Source: Streptomyces sp. NBC_01241 (lineage in GTDB: Bacteria > Actinomycetota > Actinomycetes > Streptomycetales > Streptomycetaceae). From it: a stretch of DNA of 64,000 bases. The stretch is from positions 5,056,501 to 5,120,500 of the forward strand of contig NZ_CP108494.1 of assembly GCF_041435435.1 (NCBI RefSeq), given 5' to 3'. Shown one piece after another: positions 8,966 to 17,479 of the stretch. Each line of letters begins with the position of its first letter. Position 1 is the first letter of the stretch. The translations under genes and the position numbers were made by a program. Under the pieces are notes generated by a model. It saw nothing but the letters and a program-made list of their open reading frames with translations, did not search any database and had not been told where the DNA came from.

Positions 8966-9424
8966 GTGCTGAACGGGTTCAAGGACTTCATCCTGCGCGG
9001 AAACGTCGTCTCCATGGCCATCGGGCTGGCCGTCGGAGCGGCGTTCACCGCAGTCGTCACCGGATTCAGTACCGCCTTCATCACCCCGCTGATCGGCCTC
9101 GCCACCGGCTCCGTCGGCGACTTCAGCTCGGCGGAGTTCTCGGTCGACGGCGCCATCTTCCCGTACGGGAAGTTCCTTGCCGCCGCCATTGCCTTCCTGA
9201 TCACCGCGGCGGTGCTCTACTTCGGCGTCGTCGTCCCCATGACGAAGGTCCAGAACCGCTTCTCCAAGGCGGAGGAGCAGGTCGACATCAAGGCCGCCCT
9301 GCGCGACTGCCCCCGCTGTTACACCGAGATCCCGGCCATCGCCTCCCGCTGTGCCCACTGCACCAGTGAGATCAAGCCGGACCCCGAGGCCCTCGTACTC
9401 GCCGGTCTCCCCGCCCAGCGCTGA
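8966..9424 (+). CDS. mscL: large-conductance mechanosensitive channel MscL with C-terminal zinc-ribbon-like tail
   Basis: 152 residues. The N-terminal amphipathic helix and first membrane helix (LNGFKDFILRGNVVSMAIGL, then VGAAFTAVVTGFSTAFITP) match MscL, the pentameric tension-gated channel that releases solutes on osmotic downshock. The second helix is LAAAIAFLITAAVLYFGVVV. The GTG at 8966 is preceded by GAGGAG at 8952-8957. Instead of the usual short charged tail, the C-terminus carries two Cys pairs (CPRC and CAHC, 16 residues between the pairs), which look like a metal-binding ribbon. Expression is probably separate from nuoN. Confidence 0.93.
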   Translation: MLNGFKDFILRGNVVSMAIGLAVGAAFTAVVTGFSTAFITPLIGLATGSVGDFSSAEFSVDGAIFPYGKFLAAAIAFLITAAVLYFGVVVPMTKVQNRFSKAEEQVDIKAALRDCPRCYTEIPAIASRCAHCTSEIKPDPEALVLAGLPAQR

Positions 9425-9470
9425 GCCGTCCGGCACGGATCGACAACGGATCGACATGAGCACGGCCTCT

Positions 9471-9508
9471 CAGGGCCTGTCCGGCCCCTCATGGCCGGAC
9501 AGGCCCTG
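9471..9508 (+). terminator. perfect 16-bp hairpin after mscL
   Basis: Perfect inverted repeat: 9471-9486 pairs with 9493-9508 around a 6-base loop. It has no long T-run, as is common for Streptomyces terminators. It follows the mscL stop by 46 bases. Confidence 0.75.
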
Positions 9509-9688
9509 ACCCGTTCGGTCCAGAGCCCGGCGCCGGGCCGAAAGCGCCGGACAGGCCCGGTCCCGCGGCCGCGGGCACAAGGGAACTAGCTCTCTTCGCC
9601 TGGCGTTGACCTGTACGGGAGGCTCCACTGAGGGAGTGGAGACCACCAAGCAAAGGGTTCCCCTGCCGCACCACTTGGAGGGCGTACC

Positions 9689-10552
9689 GTGCACCGCCGG
9701 CACAACGGGCTGAGAACCGCCGTACTCCTCGGGGGCCTGTCCGCACTCATCATCGTCATCGGAAGCTTCTTCGGACGTACGGGCCTGATCGTCGCGCTCC
9801 TCGTAGCCGTCGGCACCAACGCCTACGCGTACTGGAACAGCGACAAGCTGGCGCTCAGGGCCATGCGCGCCCGCCCCGTCAGCGAATTCGAGGCGCCTCA
9901 GCTCTACCGCATGGTCCGCGAGCTCTCGACGGCCGCACGCCAGCCGATGCCCCGGCTCTACATCTCCCCGACGCAGGCCCCCAACGCCTTCGCGACGGGC
10001 CGCAATCCGCGCAACGCCGCGGTCTGCTGCACCGAAGGCGTCCTGCAGATCCTGGACGAGCGGGAGCTGCGCGGCGTCCTCGGCCACGAGCTGAGCCATG
10101 TGTACAACCGCGACATCCTGATCTCGTCCGTCGCCGGAGCGCTCGCCTCCGTCGTCATGTTCCTGGTCAACTTCGCCTGGCTGATTCCGGTGGGCCGGTC
10201 CAACGACGACGAGGGCCCGGGCATCCTGGGCATGCTGCTGATCATGATCCTCGGCCCGCTGGCCGCCTCCGTCATCCAACTGGCCGTCAGCCGCTCCCGT
10301 GAATACCAGGCGGACGCCTCGGGCGCCCAGCTGACCGGCGACCCGCTGGCCCTCGCCAGCGCCCTGCGGAAGCTGGACGCGGGAACGAAACAGCTCCCGC
10401 TGCCCCCCGAGCCGAGGATCGAGACCGCGAGCCACATGATGATCGCGAATCCCTTCCGCCCCGGCCAGGGCATGTCCAGGATGTTCTCGACACACCCGCC
10501 GATGGCGGAGCGCATCGCCCGACTGGAACAGATGGCAGGGCATCGCCCCTGA
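9689..10552 (+). CDS. htpX: HtpX-like M48 family membrane zinc metalloprotease
   Basis: 287 residues. The zinc-binding motif HELSH lies in RGVLGHELSHVYNRDILISS (about residues 132-136), with the downstream third ligand Glu in SRSREYQADASGAQ. Two N-terminal helices and a further hydrophobic pair after the active site anchor it in the membrane with the active site in the cytoplasm. HtpX degrades misfolded membrane proteins under stress. The GTG start (MHRRHNGLRTAVLLGG) has a GGAGGG Shine-Dalgarno at 9677-9682. A short hairpin (CTCCACT...AGTGGAG) in its leader near 9622-9641 may be regulatory. Confidence 0.93.
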   Translation: MHRRHNGLRTAVLLGGLSALIIVIGSFFGRTGLIVALLVAVGTNAYAYWNSDKLALRAMRARPVSEFEAPQLYRMVRELSTAARQPMPRLYISPTQAPNAFATGRNPRNAAVCCTEGVLQILDERELRGVLGHELSHVYNRDILISSVAGALASVVMFLVNFAWLIPVGRSNDDEGPGILGMLLIMILGPLAASVIQLAVSRSREYQADASGAQLTGDPLALASALRKLDAGTKQLPLPPEPRIETASHMMIANPFRPGQGMSRMFSTHPPMAERIARLEQMAGHRP

Positions 10553-10880
10553 GGGGGGACGGCCCGGGAGCCGTGCGCAGGACAGTCGCCTCCGCGACGG
10601 ACCGCCGTGAGCCGTCACTCCAGCCGGGAACCCGCAGCCCAAGGGTCTACGCGGCTTCTTTGCTCCGCGTCATCCACAGGGCTCCGCGTCATCCACAGGC
10701 CGACCCCGGAGCCGATAGCGACGACCGGGCTCGCAACCCGGGCCAGGATCGACCTGACGCCGGTGAGGGCCCGAAGTCGGTGAGGTGGACGGCTGCGGCG
10801 CAACCGGTGCCGGGCCCCGCGGGCCCCTCATGATCCGTACGAGACAGGCTCTGTGCCCCGCAGGCGCGAGCACTTCGCCG
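10553..10880. repeat. non-coding gap with a 19-bp tandem duplication (10662-10699)
   Basis: Between the htpX stop and the YccF gene (opposite strand, convergent) lie 328 bases without a credible gene. The only clear structure is two perfect, directly adjacent copies of a 19-base sequence, 10662-10680 and 10681-10699 (GCTCCGCGTCATCCACAGG). It looks like a recent slippage duplication. Confidence 0.7.
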
Positions 10881-11282
10881 TCACCGGGCTCCGAACGCCT
10901 CGTCGGTCGTGACCACCTCTCGCCCCAGCGGCATGAGGGAGATGGGGATCATCTTCAGGTTCGCCCAGCCGAAGGGGATGCCGATGATCGACACGAACAG
11001 CGGGATGCTCGTGAGCAGGTGCCCCAGCGCGAGCCACCAGCCGGCGAAGACGAGCCAGATCACGTTGCCCACGCACGAGGGTGCCCCCGCGTCGGGCCGT
11101 TCCACGGTGGTCCGGCCGAAAGGCCACAGGATGAAGCCCGCGATCCTCAGAGAGGCAATGCCGAAGGGGATGGTCACAATGAGGATGAAGCAGATGAGCG
11201 CCGCGACCGCGTAGCCGAGGGCCATCCAGAAGCCGCAGAACACCACCCACAGGATGTTGAGGATCAACTGAAGAGGCTTCAT
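10881..11282 (-). CDS. YccF domain-containing inner-membrane protein
   Basis: 133 residues. Two YccF repeats are visible: LILNILWVVFCGFWMALGYA...ILIVTIPFGIASLRIAGF and VGNVIWLVFAGWWLALGH...FVSIIGIPFGWANLKM, each with the family's I-P-F-G motif. About four transmembrane helices. The molecular function of YccF proteins is not established. The ATG (MKPLQLILN) is the natural start. It is a single gene, convergent with htpX and divergent from the SMI1-like gene. Confidence 0.88.
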   Translation of the reverse strand: MKPLQLILNILWVVFCGFWMALGYAVAALICFILIVTIPFGIASLRIAGFILWPFGRTTVERPDAGAPSCVGNVIWLVFAGWWLALGHLLTSIPLFVSIIGIPFGWANLKMIPISLMPLGREVVTTDEAFGAR

Positions 11283-11441
11283 GATCTCTGCGCTCCGTCT
11301 CGCTCGTCCGTCGGCCCTGCTCAGTGCCCAGTATCAGGCCCAGGCGCCCGGGGCCGGAACCGGAGTGAAGCAGGAGGGGCGATCGTGGCCCCGATTCACG
11401 CGCCGACGGCGATTGTCAGTGCCGTCCTCCAGCATGAACCC

Positions 11442-11999
11442 ATGAACGACACCGAGCAGTTGCTGGCAGCCGTGGAGAAGACCGCACACACCGCCCCGCG
11501 CCGGGACAAGCACCCCCTCCCCGCCCCGCTGCCCGCCGAGGCCGTCGAGCGGGCCGAAGCGGCCCTCGGCTTCACCCTGCCGCCGCTGCTCACCGCGCTG
11601 TACACCCGGATCGCCAACGGCGGCTTCGGACCGGAGTACGGCCTGATGCCGCTGATCGGCGACCGCGGCCCGGACGGGGAGGAGTCCGCCGTCGCGCAGT
11701 ACCTCGCGCACCGCAGGGCCGCGGCCGACGAGGGCGGCTGGCCGTGGCCGAAGGGCGTACTGCCGATATGCAGCCTGGGGTGCGGGATGTACTCCTGCGT
11801 GGACTGCCGCAGTGAACACACCACGGTGCTGCTCTTCGAGTCGAACGCCGACGAGCCGGAGCGTGCCTGGTACGTGGACCGGCCCGACCTCGCCCAGTGG
11901 CTCCACAGCTGGCTGGACGGCACCGCGTGGTACTGCGAGGAGTCCGAGGACGAAGGGGCCGAGATGGCGCCCTGGCCGGATTTCAGCGCCCTCGTATGA
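11442..11999 (+). CDS. SMI1/KNR4 family protein
   Basis: 185 residues from ATG 11442. The N-terminal part (LPAEAVERAEAALGFTLPPLLTALYTRIANGGFGPEYG is split here into AEAALGFTLPPLLTALY and NGGFGPEYGLMPL) is the typical SMI1/KNR4 fold start: L-G-x-x-L-P-x-x-L-x-x-L-Y-x-x-x-N-G-G. Members act in yeast wall regulation and, in bacteria, often as immunity proteins of contact-dependent toxins, but many are free-standing housekeeping proteins. No toxin gene is adjacent, so an immunity role is not supported. A Cys-rich stretch ICSLGCGMYSCVDC lies in the middle. Confidence 0.85.
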   Translation: MNDTEQLLAAVEKTAHTAPRRDKHPLPAPLPAEAVERAEAALGFTLPPLLTALYTRIANGGFGPEYGLMPLIGDRGPDGEESAVAQYLAHRRAAADEGGWPWPKGVLPICSLGCGMYSCVDCRSEHTTVLLFESNADEPERAWYVDRPDLAQWLHSWLDGTAWYCEESEDEGAEMAPWPDFSALV

Positions 12000-12122
12000 C
12001 CCATGGGCGAACGGGGGCCGGCCCCGCCCGTCACCGCGAACCCCGGATCGCGGACCACGCAACCGCCCGACCGGCAGGAACGTCTTGGATTCCAGGAACG
12101 AGTGACGGGTAGGTTCGCACGC

Positions 12123-12395
12123 ATGAGCATCATTGGCTGGATCATTCTCGGACTGCTTGCCGGCGCCATCGCCAAGGTCCTGCTCCCGGGCCGCGACCCG
12201 GGCGGCCTGGTCGGCACCACCCTCATCGGGATCGTCGGCGCCTTCCTCGGCGGCTGGATATCGTCGCGCTTCCTCGACCGCCCCATCTCCAACGACTTCT
12301 ACGACACGGCCACTTGGATCTCGGCCATCGGCGGTTCGCTGGTCCTGCTGATCGCCTACCGCCTCCTCTTCGGAAACTCCCGCGAACGCCGCTGA
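12123..12395 (+). CDS. GlsB/YeaQ/YmgE family membrane protein
   Basis: 90 residues with three short helices: MSIIGWIILGLLAGAIAKVL, then GGLVGTTLIGIVGAFLGGW, and AIGGSLVLLIAYRLLF. The G-x-x-G-x-x-x-A-K and G-x-x-G-x-x-G-x-x-x-G-x-W pattern is that of the GlsB/YeaQ transglycosylase-associated (stress) family. The biochemical role is unknown. ATG 12123 is chosen because it begins directly at the first helix. It is convergent with alkB, 6 bases from the alkB stop. Confidence 0.87.
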   Translation: MSIIGWIILGLLAGAIAKVLLPGRDPGGLVGTTLIGIVGAFLGGWISSRFLDRPISNDFYDTATWISAIGGSLVLLIAYRLLFGNSRERR

Positions 12396-12401
12396 CGACC
12401 G

Positions 12402-13076
12402 TCAACGCCCGGCGCCCGGCGCATCCAGCCCGGTCTCGCGCAGGGTCAGATTGAGCCGGCCACGACTCATGTCCGTCGCCGGATCCGCCGTCCCCGGGCA
12501 GATCTTCGGCACACCGTGGTACGCGAAGCGCGAAGGTCCACCGAAGACGAACAGGTCGCCGGAGGCCAACTCCACATCCGTGTACGGCTTTCCGCGGTGC
12601 TCCGTGTTCCCGAAGCGGAAGACACAGGTGTCACCGATGCTGAGCGACACCACCGGAGCACCGGACCGCTCCTCCTTGTCCTGGTGCATGCCCATCCGCG
12701 CCGTGTCGTCGTAGAAGTTGATGAGGGCGGTGTCCGGCGCATACGTCCGGACCGCCCTCTCGTCCCCGTACGCGTCGGCCAGCGCCTTACGCCCCAACTC
12801 GGCCAGCCAGCCGGGGAAATCGGCGACCCGGGCACCGTTCACGTCGTCGGCCGTACGCGAGTACCGGTACGGCTGCCAGTGCCACCCCAGGCAGACCGTC
12901 TGCACCGACATCACCCCACCGCCCGGCAGCACCGTGTGCCGTAGCGGCACGGGCCCCCGCGCCCACTCCCGGCAGGCGGCCACCAGCTCCCGTTGGCGCT
13001 CCGGCGGCAGCCACTCGGGCACGTGCACGGCCCCCGGCGCGACGACGGCCCGCGGCCTCGGAAAGAGCCCGGACAT
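12402..13076 (-). CDS. alkB: AlkB-type Fe(II)/2-oxoglutarate-dependent DNA dioxygenase
   Basis: 224 residues. The iron ligands are H-x-D in RMGMHQDKEE and the distal His in FAYHGVPKI; the 2-oxoglutarate-binding R-x-N-x-T-x-R is seen as RLNLTLRETG. SVQTVCLGWHWQPYRYSR and LINFYDDTARMGMHQDKEE match the AlkB substrate lid and double-stranded beta-helix start. The enzyme oxidatively removes alkyl groups from N1-methyladenine and N3-methylcytosine. It starts 1 base after the ogt stop on the same strand, so the two form an alkylation-repair operon. Confidence 0.95.
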   Translation of the reverse strand: MSGLFPRPRAVVAPGAVHVPEWLPPERQRELVAACREWARGPVPLRHTVLPGGGVMSVQTVCLGWHWQPYRYSRTADDVNGARVADFPGWLAELGRKALADAYGDERAVRTYAPDTALINFYDDTARMGMHQDKEERSGAPVVSLSIGDTCVFRFGNTEHRGKPYTDVELASGDLFVFGGPSRFAYHGVPKICPGTADPATDMSRGRLNLTLRETGLDAPGAGR

Positions 13077-13077
13077 G

Positions 13078-13587
13078 TCAGCGCACCGCCAGGGCGCCTT
13101 CCAGCCCCAGAAGCTGTTCCTTGCGCTCCAGGCCGCCCGCGTAACCCCGCAGGGCCCCGTCCGCGCCGATCACCCGGTGGCACGGCCGTACGACCAGCAG
13201 CGGATTGCGCCCGATCGCCGTCCCCACGGCCCGCACGCCGGCCCCGGTCGCACCGATCCGTTCGGCGATCTGTCCGTACGAGACGGTCTCCCCGTACGGG
13301 ACGGTGTCCAGAGCCGCCCAGACCCGGCGCTGGAAGTCGGTGCCCCGGCCGTCCGCGTACACGATGTCGAAACGGGTCAGCCGCCCGGCGAAGTACTCCC
13401 GCAGCTGTGCGGCGATGCCCGCGAAGGCCTCCGGCGCGTGGGTCCATCCGTCCTGGACGACCGCGGCGCCCTTCTGGCCGGGCAGCGAGAGTGAGGCGAG
13501 CGCGACCCCTCCGGCCGCGACGGAGGCTGCCTCACCGGCCAGCAGCAGTTCGCCCAGCGGGCTGTCGACCGTTGCGTACATGGTCAT
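13078..13587 (-). CDS. ogt: methylated-DNA--protein-cysteine methyltransferase
   Basis: 169 residues. The acceptor-cysteine motif PCHRVIG is present in NPLLVVRPCHRVIGADGAL, preceded by the helix-turn-helix part FQRRVWAALDTVPYGETVSYG. The protein transfers the alkyl group from O6-methylguanine to its own Cys in a suicide reaction. The ATG gives MTMYATVDSPLGELLLAG, the usual start of the family. It is the first gene of the ogt-alkB pair. No Ada-like regulator domain is attached. Confidence 0.95.
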   Translation of the reverse strand: MTMYATVDSPLGELLLAGEAASVAAGGVALASLSLPGQKGAAVVQDGWTHAPEAFAGIAAQLREYFAGRLTRFDIVYADGRGTDFQRRVWAALDTVPYGETVSYGQIAERIGATGAGVRAVGTAIGRNPLLVVRPCHRVIGADGALRGYAGGLERKEQLLGLEGALAVR

Positions 13588-13762
13588 GACCGTCTCCTTG
13601 CCCTACCTGCCGGAAGTCGGCGGGATCGCCGTCCGGCACGGACAAGTCTGCGTCCCCCGCGCCGCCGCGACCGGCGGTATTCGGACATCACATCCGGGCC
13701 TTGCGCCTCCCGCCCCGCACCCGCAAGGAGCGCGACCGGAAGGCGCAGGACCCGCCGGGAAC

Positions 13763-14251
13763 CTACCGGTAGTTCACGAACTGCACGGCGAAGTCGAAGT
13801 CCTGGCCCTTCAGCAGCGCCTGCACGGCCTGCAGGTCGTCCCGGCTCTTCGAGCTGACCCGCAGCTCATCGCCCTGGACCTGCGCCTTGACGCCCTTCGG
13901 ACCCTCATCGCGAATGATCTTCGCCACCTTCTTGGCGTTCTCCTGGGAGATGCCTTCCTCGATCGTGGCGAAGATCTTGTACTCCTTGCCGGACAGCTGC
14001 GGCTCGCCCGCGTCCAGTGACTTCAGCGAGATGCCGCGCTTGATCAGCTTGGACTGGAAGATGTCGAGGATCGCCTTGACCCGCTCCTCGCCGTTCGCCT
14101 CCATCAGGATCTTCTCGCCGGACCAGGAGATCGAGGCGCCGGTGCCCTTGAAGTCGTAACGCTGCGAGATTTCCTTGGCGGCCTGGTTGAGGGCGTTGTC
14201 GACCTCCTGCCGCTCGACCTTCGAGACGATGTCGAAACTGGAGTCGGCCAT
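13763..14251 (-). CDS. YajQ family nucleotide-binding protein
   Basis: 162 residues from the ATG at 14251, chosen because MADSSFDIVSKVERQEVDNA is the family start and a GGAG Shine-Dalgarno (14261-14264, minus strand) precedes it. Family marks include AKEISQRYDFKGTGA and QVQGDELRVSSKSRDDLQ. YajQ-type proteins fold as two RRM-like halves; some members bind cyclic di-GMP, but this is not shown for actinobacterial members. It is a lone gene, with a 175-base gap to ogt downstream in which I see nothing convincing. Confidence 0.93.
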   Translation of the reverse strand: MADSSFDIVSKVERQEVDNALNQAAKEISQRYDFKGTGASISWSGEKILMEANGEERVKAILDIFQSKLIKRGISLKSLDAGEPQLSGKEYKIFATIEEGISQENAKKVAKIIRDEGPKGVKAQVQGDELRVSSKSRDDLQAVQALLKGQDFDFAVQFVNYR

Positions 14252-14465
14252 GACGTGTGGCTCCTTGTATCGGGGTGCTGGGAAACGGGGGTGCATACGG
14301 GCGATCGTGGGCCTGTCGGCGCCGCGCCGCCGGTCAAAGCCTAGCCACCCACGCCGGATCGGGCCGCTGATCAATCCAGTGGCGTAGCACCCCCGGGCAT
14401 CGGGTATCGTTTACGTCGTTGCCACGGAGCACCGCGGAAAAGCGGTTCTCACGGCAGCAATCCCT

Positions 14466-14547
<82 letters not shown>

Positions 14548-14553
14548 CATGGA

Positions 14554-14581
14554 AAGGCCCCTGTCCTAGGACAGGGGCCTT
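14554..14581 (+). terminator. intrinsic terminator after tRNA-Tyr
   Basis: A 13-bp perfect stem (14554-14566 with 14569-14581) and a 2-base turn, followed by CTTTGTTT. It begins 7 bases after the tRNA and ends its transcript. Confidence 0.9.
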
Positions 14582-14633
14582 CTTTGTTTCTGCCGCGACG
14601 TGTGCCGCGGCTTCGGCTGCGAGGGTCGTGAAC

Positions 14634-15083
14634 ATGGAACCTGTGCTGGTCAGCGCCTGTCTGCACGGTGTGCCCTGCCGCTTCGACGGCCGCGGCAAGG
14701 CCTCCGCCGCAGTGGCCGAGGCGGTCGGGGACCGCCGCCCCGTCGCCTTCTGCCCCGAGGTGGCCGCCGGGCTGCCCACCCCACGTCGCCCCGCCGAGAT
14801 CGTCGGCGGCGACGGCCACGACGTACTGGACGGCCGCGCCCGTGTCGTCGACGACACCGGTCACGACGTGACGGAGGAGTTCGTGGACGGCGCCCGACGG
14901 GCGCTGGACGCTGCGCGCCGGGCCGGGTGCACGGAGGCACTGCTGATGCCGCGCAGCCCTTCGTGCGGGCGTGGCACGGTCTATGACGGTACGTTCACGG
15001 GCGAGCTCCGCGAGGGCGACGGCGTCACCGCCGCCCTGCTGGAACGCCACGGCATCACGGTCCGCCCGGCACCGCGCGGCTGA
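14634..15083 (+). CDS. DUF523 family protein
   Basis: 149 residues. The family pattern is complete: SACLHGVPCRFDG (Cys-x-x-G-x-x-C-R-F/Y-D-G), AFCPEVAAGLPTPRRPAEI, and PRSPSCGRGTVYDGTF with two invariant Cys-containing motifs. The biochemical function of DUF523 proteins is unknown; the conserved Cys residues suggest metal or cofactor binding. ATG 14634 is chosen (GAGG at 14621-14624); an in-frame GTG at 14628 is an alternative. Confidence 0.85.
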   Translation: MEPVLVSACLHGVPCRFDGRGKASAAVAEAVGDRRPVAFCPEVAAGLPTPRRPAEIVGGDGHDVLDGRARVVDDTGHDVTEEFVDGARRALDAARRAGCTEALLMPRSPSCGRGTVYDGTFTGELREGDGVTAALLERHGITVRPAPRG

Positions 15084-15135
15084 CTAGGAGCGGCCCCCTG
15101 CCATGACCACCGGGGACCGCATCGCCGTGAACGGC

Positions 15136-15792
15136 TCAGTTCCCCGCCACGTCCTTCACCGCGACCGACACCGGCACGTTCCCCGAGATGAGCTCCAGGG
15201 TCAGCCCCGCCGTCGCCGGGGTCTCCAGCAGCTCCAGCAGCGCCGCCGCCACATCGTCACGGGGCACCGGTCCGCGGCCGGTGGAGGCGGCCAGGAGGAC
15301 CGTCCCCGTACCCGCGTCGTTCGTCAGCATTCCGGGGCGCAGGATCGTCCAGTCGAGTGCGGTCCGGGAGCGCACGTACGCGTCCGCGGCGCCCTTCGCC
15401 CGCAGGTACACGTCGAAGGTGTCGTCGCCCCGGTGATCGGGGCCGGCGCCCATCGACGACACCATGACATAGCGCCGTACCCCCGCCCGTTCGGCCGCGT
15501 CGGCGAGCAGCACCGCCGCGCCGCGATCCACCGTCTCCTTGCGTGCCGAGCCGCTGTTCGGGCCCGCACCGGCCGCGAAGACCACCGCGTCGGCGCCGCG
15601 CAGCACCTCCGCCACCTCCTCCACGGAGGCCGATTCGAGATCCAGGACGACCGGCTCGGCGCCCGCCGCCCGGAGGTCCTCGCTCTGTTCCGGATTCCGG
15701 ATGACGCCCACGGCCTCGTACCCGCGCGCGGCGAGCAACCGCTCCAGCCGCAGCGCGACCTGACCATGTCCACCTGCGATGACAATGCGCAT
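15136..15792 (-). CDS. NAD(P)-dependent epimerase/reductase-like protein
   Basis: 218 residues. MRIVIAGGHGQVALRLERLL holds a glycine-rich Rossmann nucleotide motif (G-G-x-G-Q-V) and VSSMGAG with the later LRAKGAADAYVR resembles the atypical SDR (NAD(P)H-binding, NmrA-like) family. GADAVVFAAGAGPNSG is the third strand region. Substrate cannot be told. The ATG at 15792 begins directly at the first beta strand. It is followed closely downstream by nothing on the same strand; the amidohydrolase gene is 34 bases upstream on the same strand. Confidence 0.85.
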   Translation of the reverse strand: MRIVIAGGHGQVALRLERLLAARGYEAVGVIRNPEQSEDLRAAGAEPVVLDLESASVEEVAEVLRGADAVVFAAGAGPNSGSARKETVDRGAAVLLADAAERAGVRRYVMVSSMGAGPDHRGDDTFDVYLRAKGAADAYVRSRTALDWTILRPGMLTNDAGTGTVLLAASTGRGPVPRDDVAAALLELLETPATAGLTLELISGNVPVSVAVKDVAGN

Positions 15793-15826
15793 GGTGACGA
15801 CCGTACGCCGCGGCGGGCCGCCGCGC

Positions 15827-17134
15827 TCAAGGCCCGCCGCAGAGCCCGGAATCCGGCCGCCCCTGGCGGGGCAGCCCGAGGGCCCAGACGGTCTCCGAGT
15901 CGCAGTACTCGCGCACCGCGCTCGTCCGCGCCACCACCCGGCCGCGATGCACCACGATCCGGCTGTAGGCGAGCGACAGCACGCCCGAGAGCTGCTCCCC
16001 GCGTACGGCGAGCAGCTCGGCCGGGAAGCCCGCCTCCACCCGGATCCCGGGCAGCCCCATCGCCTTCCGCGCGACCGAGGACACCGCCTCGTACGCCTCG
16101 GCGGCACGCATCCCGCTCTGCGAGGCCAGCAGGTAGGCGGCCTCCAGCGGATCCCCGCGCCCCACCGGGTTCGCGATGTCCCGCAGCGCCCCGCTGCCCG
16201 CCGCGATCCGCACACCGGCCGCCCGCAGCAGCCGTACGGGGGCGGTGCCCCGGCCTTCCATCCCGCAACAGCCGCCCTGGGGGAGGCAGATGACCGTCAC
16301 CCCGGCCGCCGCGAGCTGGTCGGCGGCCCGGGCCGCGGCCTGGGCGGGGAGCCGGGAGAGGCCCGCGCACGGGCCGACGGAGACGCCGGACCGCAGCCCG
16401 CCGGCCATGGCGGCCAGCCGGCCGAGCCGGGCCGGATCGGCGCCGTCCGTGTGCAGATCGACGGGACAGCCCTGTTCGGCGGCGATCTCCAGGACGGCCT
16501 CCGCGTACCCCGCCGGGTCCGGGTCGAGGTCGGGACAGCCACCGACCGCGCCGGCCCCCATCTTCACCGCGTCGCGCAGCATGGCCAGGTTGTCGGCGCC
16601 CGCAACGCCGGTGAGCAGACCGGGTACGGCGACCGGGGTCAGTTCGACGAGTCCGCGCAGCGAACCGCGTGCCTGCAACACGGCTTCGAGGGAGGCGAGG
16701 CCCTGGACGGAGCCGATCCGCACGTGTGCGCGCAGTGCGGTGGCGCCGTGGCCGAGCTGCAGCAGAGCGGCCTCGGTGGCGCGGCGCTGGATGTCCTCGG
16801 GGCGGTGCGACACGGGCCCCGGGGTGGTGTCGGGGCCCGCACCATCGGCGGTCAGCGCGGTGTCGCTGTGGGTGTGGGGTTCGGCCGGGGCGGGGAGCAG
16901 CAGATATCCGCGCAGGTCCACCCGTGGGCCGGGAGTGGTCAGGCTGCCCGCGGTGCCGACGGCCTCGATGCGGCCGCCGCCGAGCCGTACGTCCACGATG
17001 CGGCCGTCCGTGAGACGGGCGCCGCAGAGCACCAGGGCGCCGGTCTCGGCGGTGGCGGCGGGGTCGCGGCTGCTGGTCGCATCGGCCGCGTCGGCGGCAT
17101 GGTCGTCCGGCTGCCGCGGCTGGCTGTCGGGCAT
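15827..17134 (-). CDS. amidohydrolase (cytosine-deaminase-like), active site degenerate
   Basis: 435 residues with the amidohydrolase TIM-barrel plan: an N-terminal beta-sandwich (GALVLCGARLTDGRIVDVRL), the first metal motif H-x-H in PAEPHTHSDTAL, and the C-terminal sandwich return (SRIVVHRGRVVARTS). Against cytosine deaminase, three catalytic positions look changed: VDLHTDGADPAR keeps the His but lacks the Glu of H-x-D-E; GVSVGPCAGLS has Pro-Cys where S-H-C is expected; and AAGSGALRDIANPVG lacks the Asp of the G-S/T-D-N motif. It may be a pseudoenzyme or act on another substrate with different chemistry. It probably shares a transcript with the downstream oxidoreductase gene. Confidence 0.75.
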   Translation of the reverse strand: MPDSQPRQPDDHAADAADATSSRDPAATAETGALVLCGARLTDGRIVDVRLGGGRIEAVGTAGSLTTPGPRVDLRGYLLLPAPAEPHTHSDTALTADGAGPDTTPGPVSHRPEDIQRRATEAALLQLGHGATALRAHVRIGSVQGLASLEAVLQARGSLRGLVELTPVAVPGLLTGVAGADNLAMLRDAVKMGAGAVGGCPDLDPDPAGYAEAVLEIAAEQGCPVDLHTDGADPARLGRLAAMAGGLRSGVSVGPCAGLSRLPAQAAARAADQLAAAGVTVICLPQGGCCGMEGRGTAPVRLLRAAGVRIAAGSGALRDIANPVGRGDPLEAAYLLASQSGMRAAEAYEAVSSVARKAMGLPGIRVEAGFPAELLAVRGEQLSGVLSLAYSRIVVHRGRVVARTSAVREYCDSETVWALGLPRQGRPDSGLCGGP

Positions 17135-17438
17135 CGCGCTCCTGGGAAGGGGTACGAGATCACGCAGAGTGAGACGAGCCTAGGGGCGTGTTCGGCCCGG
17201 TTCGAGGAGGAGCGAAATAGTCGTACCGGTGTGGCCCTGGGAGGTATCCGGGGCACGGGTGTACGGCGGGGGCGTAGTGGCTCATGCGGCGGCCGAGGCG
17301 CTGACCATGCTGCCGCCAGTGGACCGGAAGGCCGCTGATGGGCGGGCCGGAGCGCGGCTGACGGGCGGGCGGAAGGCCGCTGATCAAGGGATCGGCGGGG
17401 TGTCGATCAGGGGCGTCGGATGGGGCTTCGAAACGGAT
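17135..17438. other. non-coding gap with a 15-bp direct repeat
   Basis: Upstream of the amidohydrolase start and of the tRNA promoter. The sequence CGGAAGGCCGCTGAT occurs at 17325-17339 and again at 17370-17384. I see no credible gene; the gap probably holds the divergent amidohydrolase promoter. Confidence 0.5.
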
Positions 17439-17468
17439 TTGGGCGATCGGCGACCGACCGTGTAATGT
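17439..17468 (+). promoter_or_regulatory. probable promoter of tRNA-Thr/tRNA-Met
   Basis: TTGGGC at 17439-17444 and TAATGT at 17463-17468, with an 18-base spacer, 11 bases before the tRNA-Thr 5' end. This fits a housekeeping-sigma (HrdB type) promoter. Confidence 0.6.
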
Positions 17469-17479
17469 CTTCATCGCTC

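Noticed and set aside
11442..11999. SMI1/KNR4 protein as immunity to the Rhs toxin
   Set aside because: It is 35 kb away among unrelated genes, and solitary SMI1 proteins are common.
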